Both the position numbers and the translations under genes were made by a program. Of a stretch of 64,000 bases of DNA, positions 16,802 to 24,140 are shown piece after piece. Numbering within the stretch: the first letter of the stretch is position 1; every line of letters starts with the position of its first letter. The stretch is taken from the NCBI GenBank assembly GCA_020634165.1, contig JACKCF010000001.1, forward strand, positions 2,433,782 through 2,497,781, in the 5' to 3' direction. The notes under the pieces were generated by a model. That model saw nothing but the letters and a program-made list of their open reading frames with translations. It made no database searches and was not told the origin of the DNA. The DNA comes from Anaerolineaceae bacterium (GTDB lineage: Bacteria > Chloroflexota > Anaerolineae > Aggregatilineales > Phototrophicaceae).

Positions 16802-17713
16802 ATGCGTATTCTCCTCTTGTTTCTGGATGGGATCGGGCTGGGGCCGAACAACACAGAGACCAACCCCTTCGCAGTCGCCGATATGCCCTTCCTAACAGAA
16901 TTGACTGATGGCAAGCGCTGGCTAGAAGGCATTGGTCGCGTACAAAGCGACCGAATGACCTTTGTGCCAACTGATCCACGCCTCGGCGTCGAGGGACGCC
17001 CGCAGAGTGGGACGTCACAGGCCGTTATCCTCACTGGCAAAAACATACCGGAAATGATCGGCAGGCATTATGGTCCAAAGCCAGATGCCGAAACACGTCT
17101 ATTGCTGGATAGTGAAAACTTATTTATATCGGTTAAGGGTGCGGGCAAAAAAGCGGCTCTACTGGATGGTTATCCACCGGGGTTGCTTGATAACATTGGA
17201 CGTGGAAAAACGCTGCCGTCGAGCATTCAGTATGCGGCTATCGCCAGCGGACAGTCCCTGTTTACTGCCGAGGATGTTCGTGAGAAACGGGCACTCACAG
17301 CCGAATATACGGGTCAGGAGTGGCACAGCCATCTCAAACTGACGGATACGCCACTGTATACGCCTTATGAAGCTGGTAAAATGCTGGTGGAATTATCCAG
17401 GCATTATGATTTCAGTATGCATTCGCACTGGATAACCGATTATGTGGGCCACAGAGGACCATTTGAGGCGGCTGTGGGGCTTTTGGAACGCTTCGATGGG
17501 GTTATGCAAGGCGTCGTTGACAACTGGAATCCTGATGAAGGCCTCGTTATCGTCACCAGCGATCATGGCAATATGGAACAGATTGGTGACCGTCGCCACA
17601 CTGAAAACGATGTTCCGACATTGATATACGGCACCCTGCACAGGCAATTCGCCGATGGCTTCGCTGATTTAACGCATATCACACCGAGGATTCTGCATTA
17701 CCTGACCCAGTAA
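16802..17713 (+). CDS. Alkaline phosphatase-superfamily metalloenzyme
   Basis: 303 residues. The start LLLFLDGIGLGPNNTETNPF places a metal-binding Asp as in phosphoglycerate mutase and phosphopentomutase. GRPQSGTSQAVILTGKNIPE carries the active-site Ser/Thr region. SDHGNMEQIGDRRHTENDVP supplies the C-terminal Asp-His and His metal ligands. It is shorter than cofactor-independent phosphoglycerate mutase (about 510 residues) because the inserted phosphotransferase domain is missing, so it should not be called GpmI. The reaction is unknown. Operon with the MBL gene before and the MFS gene after (8-base gap). Confidence 0.75.
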   Translation: MRILLLFLDGIGLGPNNTETNPFAVADMPFLTELTDGKRWLEGIGRVQSDRMTFVPTDPRLGVEGRPQSGTSQAVILTGKNIPEMIGRHYGPKPDAETRLLLDSENLFISVKGAGKKAALLDGYPPGLLDNIGRGKTLPSSIQYAAIASGQSLFTAEDVREKRALTAEYTGQEWHSHLKLTDTPLYTPYEAGKMLVELSRHYDFSMHSHWITDYVGHRGPFEAAVGLLERFDGVMQGVVDNWNPDEGLVIVTSDHGNMEQIGDRRHTENDVPTLIYGTLHRQFADGFADLTHITPRILHYLTQ

Positions 17714-17721
17714 GGTGAGGC

Positions 17722-18927
17722 ATGGCACAGGCAACTGAAGATACGCAAAAATCGCGCAGCATTCTGCTGCTAACGCTCGCACGCCTCGTCATGGATATGA
17801 CGCGGCGATTTGTTTATCCATTTGTTGGCCCGATTGCGGCACAGCTTGGGGTTAGTCCGGCAGCCGTGCAAAATGTGCTTGCATCCCAATGGGGTATTGG
17901 TTTGACTGGTCCCCTCTTTGGAACGCTTGCCGAGCGCTACGGTCACAAGCGCATGATCGTCATCAGCCTGTTTGGCATGTCTGCCGCAGGTTGGGTCGGT
18001 GCTGCCTTTCCTGTTTTTGGTGTGTGGGCCTTCGTGATGGTCTGCTTTGGATTCGGCAAAGTCCTCTTCAATCCGACGATGCAAGCCTACCTGGGCAATA
18101 TTATCCCTTACAATCAGCGGGGCCGAGCAATGGGCATCGTGGAGCTAAGCTGGGCTGGTTCACTTCTCATTGTGGCTCCGTTGGCAGGTTTTGTGCTGGA
18201 ACAAGGTACGCTGCAAGCATTGTTCGTCATCTTTGCGATTCTGTTGGCGAGTGTCGCTTTTGGGAGCTTGGTCTACCTACCATCCGATGAAGCTACCCAC
18301 AAAGTCAAGCGGACTTCCAGCCAACTGCTGGCAGATTGGGGTGTGATTCTTCGGTCGCCATCTGCATTAGGCGCTTTGCTGTTTGCGCTGACGCTTGTGG
18401 GTGCCAACGAGTTCTTTTTCATCAACTACGGCCTTTATATGGAGGCCAACTTCGATTTACCCCTGACAGCACTTGGCACGGTCACTATTGTCATCGCACT
18501 AGCTGAAGCATTGGGCGAGTTTGTTGTGATTGCGATTGCAGATCGCGTTGGCAAAAAGCCGCTGGCGCTATTAGGCGCGCTTGGGGCTGCGCTTGCCTAC
18601 CTCGTCCTGCCTGCACTGAATATGAATCTACCGCTTACGCTGGTTGCTCTATTTGTTATGTTTGTGAGTGTGGAGACAGCAATCGTTGCGTCTATTCCGC
18701 TGTTCACTGAGATCATGCCAAACGCCAAAGCGATCATGATGAGTGCGAATGGAACGGCACATGCCATCGGTCGGGCAGCAGGTGCCGCGATTGGCGGGGC
18801 TTTCTTTGCTGCTACAGGCGATTTTGCACAAAATGGCGTCATCGCATGCGTTATTGGCCTGATTGCATTCGTTATGATGTGGTTCGCCATCAGCGAACGG
18901 AACACAATCCAGGCAAATTCGGTGTAG
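17722..18927 (+). CDS. Major facilitator superfamily transporter
   Basis: 401 residues, about 12 hydrophobic segments. The loop between segments 2 and 3 carries GTLAERYGHKRMIVISLFG, the MFS motif A form, and GRAMGIVELSWAGSLLIVAP lies in the fifth segment region. ADRVGKKPLALLGALGA repeats motif A in the second half. The substrate cannot be inferred. GTGAGG precedes the ATG. It is the last gene of the MBL-metalloenzyme-MFS run. Confidence 0.87.
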   Translation: MAQATEDTQKSRSILLLTLARLVMDMTRRFVYPFVGPIAAQLGVSPAAVQNVLASQWGIGLTGPLFGTLAERYGHKRMIVISLFGMSAAGWVGAAFPVFGVWAFVMVCFGFGKVLFNPTMQAYLGNIIPYNQRGRAMGIVELSWAGSLLIVAPLAGFVLEQGTLQALFVIFAILLASVAFGSLVYLPSDEATHKVKRTSSQLLADWGVILRSPSALGALLFALTLVGANEFFFINYGLYMEANFDLPLTALGTVTIVIALAEALGEFVVIAIADRVGKKPLALLGALGAALAYLVLPALNMNLPLTLVALFVMFVSVETAIVASIPLFTEIMPNAKAIMMSANGTAHAIGRAAGAAIGGAFFAATGDFAQNGVIACVIGLIAFVMMWFAISERNTIQANSV

Positions 18928-18974
18928 ATGCTATCTAACCTTGCAACTTATACGTGGTTCAAATGCTTCTACAG

Positions 18975-19003
18975 TTGACTCCATTAAGGTCATCCACTAC
19001 AAT
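18975..19003 (+). promoter_or_regulatory. Sigma-70-type promoter for ffh
   Basis: TTGACT (18975-18980), a 17-base spacer, and TACAAT (18998-19003). Each box matches consensus at five of six positions. Transcription would start near 19010, which supports an ffh start at 19022 or 19034 and rules out the upstream in-frame codons. Confidence 0.75.
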
Positions 19004-19033
19004 TTTGTGTCTGTTGCGTACATGGGAACAAAC

Positions 19034-20395
19034 ATGTTTGAGAGCCTGAGCCAACGTCTTCAGAATACATTTGATCGCCTGGGTAGTGGCCGCGTCGTTA
19101 CAGAGCAGGACGTCAAAGATGCGATGCGCGATGTGCGCATGGCATTGCTGGAAGCTGATGTCGCCCTGCCAATTGTTAAGGATTTCGTCAACCGTGTGCG
19201 CGAACGCGCGATTGGTGCCGAAGTCCATAAGACCCTGCGACCCCATGAGCAGGTTCTGAAGATTATCCATGAAGAGATGCGTGAAACACTTGGCGAAGCC
19301 GGACGGCTCAACTTTTCCGGCAGTGTCAGGCCACACGTCATCATGATGGTTGGCTTGCAGGGTTCTGGTAAAACGACATCGGCTGCCAAGCTGGCCATGT
19401 ACCTACGGAAAGAAGGGCGCGAACCTTTCCTCATCGCCGCGGATACATACCGTCCCGCCGCTGTTGACCAGTTGGTTACCCTCGCTAAACAGGTCAACAT
19501 TCCTTACTACGAGGAAGGTGTTTCTGCCAGCCCACCCGATATCGTCAAGCGTGGTATGAATGCGGCCAGAGAGGCCAATGCCAGCGTGGTGATTGTCGAT
19601 ACCGCCGGACGTTTGCAGATCGACGAGCAGCTCATGCGTGAGCTGGAAGAGATCAAGAAGCGGACAAACCCTGCGGAAGTGCTGCTTGTGGCGGATGCGA
19701 TGACTGGCCAGGAGGCCGTCAACATCGCGACAGGCTTTAATGAACGTATTGGCATCACAGGTTTGATCCTGACAAAGATCGACGGTGATGCGCGTGGCGG
19801 TGCGGCACTTTCTATGCGTGCCGTGACTGGTGTTCCCATCAAGTTCATGGGTACCGGCGAGAAAATCAGCCTGGATACGTTCGAACAGTTCCACCCAGAG
19901 CGCATCGCAGATCGCATCCTGGGTATGGGCGACGTGATGACGTTGATCGAAAAAGCAGAGTCCCTCTATGAAGAAGAGGAAGCTCTGCGCTTGCAGAAGA
20001 AGATGATGGAAAACAACTTCACGCTGCAAGATTTCCTCGATCAACTGCGGAAAATCCGTCGGATGGGCCCGATCAGCAAGGTCATGGGCATGTTACCGGG
20101 AATGAGCAAATTGCAGATGCAGGGTATGCTCGACAATGAAGAAGTCGAGACACGCATCAGCAAGGTCGAAGCGATTCTCAATTCCATGACGGTTGCCGAA
20201 CGTGAGCGCCCCAAGATACTTAACGCCAGCCGCAAAAAGCGTATCGCGCGCGGTAGTGGTGTCGAAGTTCGGGACGTCAATGACGTCATCAAACAATATC
20301 GCCAGATGCAGAAGCTGATGGACCAGTTACGTAAGGGACGCTTCCCGAAGATCCCTGGCCTGACAGATGGTCTTGATAGCTTTAACGGATTCTAG
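19034..20395 (+). CDS. ffh: Signal recognition particle protein Ffh
   Basis: 453 residues. N domain (FESLSQRLQNTFDRLGSGRV), then the SRP GTPase: P-loop GLQGSGKTTSAAKLA, VDTAGRLQID, LTKIDGDARGGAALS and the TGEKISLDTFEQFHPERIAD closing loop. The Met-rich M domain follows at about 300-435 (MGPISKVMGMLPGMSKLQMQ). It binds signal peptides and 4.5S RNA and targets ribosomes to the membrane with FtsY. MFESLSQ at 19034 is the family start; an ATG at 19022 would add four residues. It heads the ffh-rpsP-khpA-rimM series. Confidence 0.96.
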   Translation: MFESLSQRLQNTFDRLGSGRVVTEQDVKDAMRDVRMALLEADVALPIVKDFVNRVRERAIGAEVHKTLRPHEQVLKIIHEEMRETLGEAGRLNFSGSVRPHVIMMVGLQGSGKTTSAAKLAMYLRKEGREPFLIAADTYRPAAVDQLVTLAKQVNIPYYEEGVSASPPDIVKRGMNAAREANASVVIVDTAGRLQIDEQLMRELEEIKKRTNPAEVLLVADAMTGQEAVNIATGFNERIGITGLILTKIDGDARGGAALSMRAVTGVPIKFMGTGEKISLDTFEQFHPERIADRILGMGDVMTLIEKAESLYEEEEALRLQKKMMENNFTLQDFLDQLRKIRRMGPISKVMGMLPGMSKLQMQGMLDNEEVETRISKVEAILNSMTVAERERPKILNASRKKRIARGSGVEVRDVNDVIKQYRQMQKLMDQLRKGRFPKIPGLTDGLDSFNGF

Positions 20396-20461
20396 TTTAG
20401 TCACTTTTCTCAAATGAATGCCCAGGCAACTGGGTCGATGGAATCAGGAGCAACAAAACAC

Positions 20462-20899
20462 ATGGTACGTATTCGTTTAGCACGAGTGGGTCTTAAGAAA
20501 CAGCCAAGCTACCGCATTGTCGTCACTGACAAGCGCAATGCCCGTGATGGTAGTTACCTTGAGATCATCGGTTTTTACAACCCACGCACCCGTCCCGATA
20601 CTGAGATCGTCAAAGAAGATCGCGCGCTCTACTGGTTGAGCGTGGGTGCACAGCCCAGCGAAGCCGTTGAAAGCATCTTCGTTCGTACTGGCACAAACGA
20701 CCGTTATGCTCGTCTTAAAAGTGGTGATGCCACAATCGAAGAGTTGGTTGCCGAAGTAGAGGCCAACCCACGCGAAATGCCAGATCCGCGTACCAATTAC
20801 CCGGCCCCGGCTGCTGGCCAATCCAAGTTGAAGGCCCGTGAAGCCGCTGCTGCTGCTGCCGAAGCTGCTGCACAAGAAGCTGAAGAAGCTGCCGAATAA
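20462..20899 (+). CDS. rpsP: Ribosomal protein bS16
   Basis: 145 residues. MVRIRLARVGLKKQPSYRIV, DGSYLEIIGFYNPRTRPD and YWLSVGAQPSEAVESIF are diagnostic for bS16. The first 85 residues are the ribosomal core; a 60-residue Ala/Glu-rich tail (REAAAAAAEAAAQEAEEAAE) extends it, similar in flavour to the bS6 tail here. The ATG at 20462, with AGGAG at 20446-20450, is chosen over an upstream in-frame ATG. The order rpsP-khpA-rimM is conserved in many bacteria. Confidence 0.95.
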   Translation: MVRIRLARVGLKKQPSYRIVVTDKRNARDGSYLEIIGFYNPRTRPDTEIVKEDRALYWLSVGAQPSEAVESIFVRTGTNDRYARLKSGDATIEELVAEVEANPREMPDPRTNYPAPAAGQSKLKAREAAAAAAEAAAQEAEEAAE

Positions 20900-20931
20900 T
20901 TCGCTCTTAAAATTGCCTGCGGAGAACCGTT

Positions 20932-21165
20932 ATGGAAACCGATTTGGTCCAATACATCGCCGAACATCTCGTTGAAAACGTTGACGAGATTAAGGTCAAC
21001 CAACGTCAGGCTGGGCGAACGACAGTCATTGAGTTGAGCGTTGCACCCGATGACATGGGGCGCGTTATCGGCAAAGGTGGCCGTGTTGCCAATGCAATGC
21101 GTGCCCTGCTGCGGGTTGCTGCCGACAATACGACTGGCAACCGGATCGTGCTGGAAATCGAGTAA
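20932..21165 (+). CDS. khpA: KH-domain RNA-binding protein KhpA
   Basis: 77 residues, one KH domain with the GRVIGKGGRVANAMRALL motif (GxxG loop is GKGG). KhpA binds RNA together with KhpB/Jag and influences cell division and growth in Gram-positive bacteria. MRALLRVAADNTTGNRIVLE is the usual C-terminal strand. GGAG precedes the ATG. It sits between rpsP and rimM as usual. Confidence 0.93.
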   Translation: METDLVQYIAEHLVENVDEIKVNQRQAGRTTVIELSVAPDDMGRVIGKGGRVANAMRALLRVAADNTTGNRIVLEIE

Positions 21166-21170
21166 GAACC

Positions 21171-21196
21171 GAGGCCGCAGTCAACGCTGCGGCTTC
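21171..21196 (+). terminator. Hairpin between khpA and rimM
   Basis: GAGGCCGCAG (21171-21180) pairs with CTGCGGCTTC (21187-21196) through one G-U pair around loop TCAACG, followed by TTTAAAATAT. It begins 5 bases after the khpA stop and ends 8 bases before the rimM ATG. It may attenuate rather than fully end transcription. Confidence 0.45.
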
Positions 21197-21204
21197 TTTA
21201 AAAT

Positions 21205-21744
21205 ATGCCTGACTATTCCGAGCCGAAATACCTCTTACTAGGGAAAATTGACCGTCCACATGGTGTGCGCGGTGAATTGCGCGTCCGCCTGATGACGGAT
21301 TACCCGGAACGCATTAAGAGCCTTAAACACGTTTTTCTCGGCACAGACCCCAACAAAGCAAAAGCCACCCGCTATGAGATTGAGACTGTGCGCTTCCACA
21401 AAGGAGCCGCACTTCTTAAATTTGTAGGCGTGCCCTCACGTAATGAAGCTGAATTGCTACGTGGTCAAATGGTGATGATCGACCTGGCCAATGCCGTTCC
21501 TTTGGATGATGACGAGGTATATCTTTATCAGCTTATTGGCATGGACGTGCAAACAGTTGAGGGTGAAACGCTCGGCAAGCTGCGGGATGTGCTGGAAACA
21601 GGCGCTAACGACGTTTACATTGTCGATAGCCCGCAGTACGGCGAACTGCTTATTCCTATCCATGATGACACCCTGATTGAAACCGATGTCGATGCACGCA
21701 TCATCACTGTTGCGCTGCCGGACGGGTTGATTTCCGACGAGTAA
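21205..21744 (+). CDS. rimM: Ribosome maturation factor RimM
   Basis: 179 residues. N-terminal beta-barrel domain: LLGKIDRPHGVRGELRVRLM and RFHKGAALLKFVGVPSRNEA. C-terminal PRC-barrel: VYLYQLIGMDVQTVEGETLG, VLETGANDVYIVDSPQYGEL and LIPIHDDTLIETDVDARIIT. It helps assemble the 30S head around bS19. TrmD normally follows rimM; here dprA follows instead and trmD and rplS are not in the window. Confidence 0.94.
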   Translation: MPDYSEPKYLLLGKIDRPHGVRGELRVRLMTDYPERIKSLKHVFLGTDPNKAKATRYEIETVRFHKGAALLKFVGVPSRNEAELLRGQMVMIDLANAVPLDDDEVYLYQLIGMDVQTVEGETLGKLRDVLETGANDVYIVDSPQYGELLIPIHDDTLIETDVDARIITVALPDGLISDE

Positions 21745-21818
21745 TTCCCTGGTTGACAACACAATTAGCCCGTTGCTATGCTGATGACGTTCCGGCTTCA
21801 TCCAAATGAGCAGTTATT

Positions 21819-22913
21819 TTGAATCCGCAAAGTCGCTATTGGCTGGGTTTCCACCTTATCCCCCATATGGGGGCGGTTCGCATCCTACAGCTAAAACAAA
21901 CCTTCGGCACGCTTGAAAATGCCTGGAAAGCATCCGACGGTGATCTACGTCAGGTGGGACTGCCCCAAAACGCCTACGAAGCCATTATTAAACAGCGTAA
22001 GCAGGTCGATCTGAATGCCGAGTGGCAACGAATCGCGGATCATCATATCACGTTCATCACGCTAGACGATGAGACCTATCCGGCTGATTTGCGCGTGATT
22101 CCGGACCCTCCCCCTGTGCTGTATATTCAAGGCAAGCTGACTGAAGCCGATAACCTGGCGCTGGCAATTGTAGGCACACGTCGTGCTACGCGATATGGTC
22201 GCGATGTCACTACCATGTTTGCCCGACAGTTGGCTTCACGAGGCGTGACGATTGTCTCCGGGATGGCATTAGGCATCGACACAGCCGCACATCAGGCCGC
22301 GATTGACGGTGGTGGACGCACTATCGCGATATTAGGCTGTGGCATCGACATCACCTATCCCAAAGAAAACTATGAACTCGCACAACGGATTAGCCAGCAT
22401 GGTGCACTTATCAGCGAATTCCCGCTAGGGACACCACCAACAGGCAATAACTTCCCAAGGCGAAATCGCATCCTCAGCGGCCTGTCATTGGGCGTACTGG
22501 TCACCGAGGCTCCGATTAAGTCCGGGGCGCTCATCACCGCGGAAACTGCACTCGAACAGAACCGTGAGGTGTTTGCCGTGCCTGCCAATATCTTCAACAA
22601 GGTTGGACAGGGCTGCAACCAGCTCATCAAGGACGGGGCAACACTGGTTACAGATGCCGGAGACATCCTGGATGCACTGAATGTAGCTTACGTTCGGGTA
22701 ACAACAAAGCAGAAAACAGAACAGGTGTCGCCGGAATCCAGTACCGAAAAATTTGTGCTCCAATTACTGGAAACAGACCCTTTGCATATTGATGATATCA
22801 TCCGGCTATCTCAGCTTTCGGCAAATGACGTTATCGCTGCGCTTACGCTGCTTGAGCTAAAGGGGCTTGCAATTACGAGCGGCCCTATGCAATATTCCCG
22901 ATCTATTCGCTGA
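21819..22913 (+). CDS. dprA: DNA processing protein DprA
   Basis: 364 residues. N-terminal SAM/HhH-like part (PHMGAVRILQLKQTFGTLEN), then the Rossmann-like DprA core: AIVGTRRATRYGRDVTTMFA, VSGMALGIDTAAHQAAIDGG, GCGIDITYPKENYELAQRI and FPRRNRILSGLSLGVLVTEA, plus GALITAETALEQNREVFAVP. A winged-helix-like C-terminus ends the protein. DprA loads RecA on incoming single-stranded DNA in natural transformation. The start is a TTG at 21819; the nearby ATG at 21806 is in another frame. The first residues (NPQSRYWLGFHLI) fit the family start. Confidence 0.93.
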   Translation: MNPQSRYWLGFHLIPHMGAVRILQLKQTFGTLENAWKASDGDLRQVGLPQNAYEAIIKQRKQVDLNAEWQRIADHHITFITLDDETYPADLRVIPDPPPVLYIQGKLTEADNLALAIVGTRRATRYGRDVTTMFARQLASRGVTIVSGMALGIDTAAHQAAIDGGGRTIAILGCGIDITYPKENYELAQRISQHGALISEFPLGTPPTGNNFPRRNRILSGLSLGVLVTEAPIKSGALITAETALEQNREVFAVPANIFNKVGQGCNQLIKDGATLVTDAGDILDALNVAYVRVTTKQKTEQVSPESSTEKFVLQLLETDPLHIDDIIRLSQLSANDVIAALTLLELKGLAITSGPMQYSRSIR

Positions 22914-23017
22914 AAAAATCATCAAAAGCCAACATTTAACACAAATTATGGCCACCCTATGACCATAATAGAGCCATAGAGATTTACGATGTTTGAAAAC
23001 AGCACTGAGGTAAGGTC

Positions 23018-24106
23018 ATGAACGAACATTATTATGCTCTCATTCTGGCGGGTGGGGGCGGCACACGTCTGTGGCCTATGAGCCGCAAAGATACTCCCAA
23101 GCAATTTTTGCCTCTGATTGAAGATGAGACCTTATTCCAGACGAGTATTCGGCGACTTTCTCCTCTGTTCACGCCTGATCGCATCTATGTCGTGACGGGG
23201 CGCGGCTATGTAGACGAACTACGGTCACAGACACCGGAAGTCCCCGCTGAAAACTTTATCGTTGAACCGAGCGCCCGTGATAGTGCCCCAGCAGCAGGAC
23301 TGGCCATCTCGGTTATCCAGAAACGAGACCCTGATGCGGTTATCGCAATGCTGACATCGGACCATCACATCGCACAGAAAGACAAATTCCGCGATGTCCT
23401 GAGTGCTGCTGGTCAGGTTGCCAGTGATGGTTATATCGTGACGCTTGGCATCTCCCCTTCCAGCCCCGCTACCGGTTTCGGCTACATTGAACAGGGGGCG
23501 TTACTGGGGGAGTATCTAGGATTTTCGTACCATGATGCGGTACGTTTTACGGAAAAACCTGATCTTGTACGGGCAACTCAATTTGTTGCCTCTGGTAAAT
23601 ATAGCTGGAATTCTGGTATGTTTATCTGGAAAGCTAGCACGGCGATGCATGAGTTTGAGCGACAGCAGCCCAATATGTTCGCTGTGTTGCAAGATATCCA
23701 ATCTGCCGTTGACACGCCCCAATTTGCGATTAAGTTAGATCAGGTCTGGAATGACCTAAGTAAGATTTCCATCGATTTCGCCATCATGGAAGATGCTGAG
23801 AGGATGGCGGTCATTCCGGTCGATATTGGCTGGAGTGATGTCGGCGCATGGGATGCTCTGTTCGAGGTCGTGCCACAAGACAGGTTTGGTAACTGTACAC
23901 GCGGCGCTTCACCAAGAGAGCACGTCGTACTTGACACACGTAATACACTGGTATTTAGCGACCGGCTGACGGTGGCTATCGGCGTACAAGATATCGTCCT
24001 GATTGATACTGAAGACGCCATCCTGATATGTAATCGGGACCGTGCACAAGATGTGAAAGCGGTTGTGCAATTTTTGAAAGAGAACGGCTACGACGAATAT
24101 CTGTAG
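23018..24106 (+). CDS. manC: Mannose-1-phosphate guanylyltransferase
   Basis: 362 residues. The nucleotidyltransferase signature LAGGGGTRLWPMSRKDTPKQ and FLPLIEDETLFQTSIRRLSP, the LTSDHHIAQ metal and nucleotide site, FVASGKYSWNSGMFIWKAST and VDIGWSDVGAWDALFEV identify the GDP-mannose pyrophosphorylase family. It makes GDP-mannose from mannose-1-phosphate and GTP. There is no C-terminal phosphomannose isomerase domain, so it is the single-function form. GDP-mannose would feed surface glycan synthesis. GAGGTAAGG precedes the ATG. About 100 bases separate it from dprA, enough for its own promoter, though none was clear. Confidence 0.92.
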   Translation: MNEHYYALILAGGGGTRLWPMSRKDTPKQFLPLIEDETLFQTSIRRLSPLFTPDRIYVVTGRGYVDELRSQTPEVPAENFIVEPSARDSAPAAGLAISVIQKRDPDAVIAMLTSDHHIAQKDKFRDVLSAAGQVASDGYIVTLGISPSSPATGFGYIEQGALLGEYLGFSYHDAVRFTEKPDLVRATQFVASGKYSWNSGMFIWKASTAMHEFERQQPNMFAVLQDIQSAVDTPQFAIKLDQVWNDLSKISIDFAIMEDAERMAVIPVDIGWSDVGAWDALFEVVPQDRFGNCTRGASPREHVVLDTRNTLVFSDRLTVAIGVQDIVLIDTEDAILICNRDRAQDVKAVVQFLKENGYDEYL

Positions 24107-24140
24107 TCCAAGAAGATGATTAGCAGTTGAAGGACAGTAT

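Noticed and set aside
16802..17713. Calling this gene phosphoglycerate mutase (gpmI)
   Set aside because: At 303 residues it lacks the inserted phosphotransferase domain; only the superfamily is supported.
19403..20044. Minus-strand 213-codon frame
   Set aside because: Antisense to the Ffh GTPase and M domains; no family resemblance.
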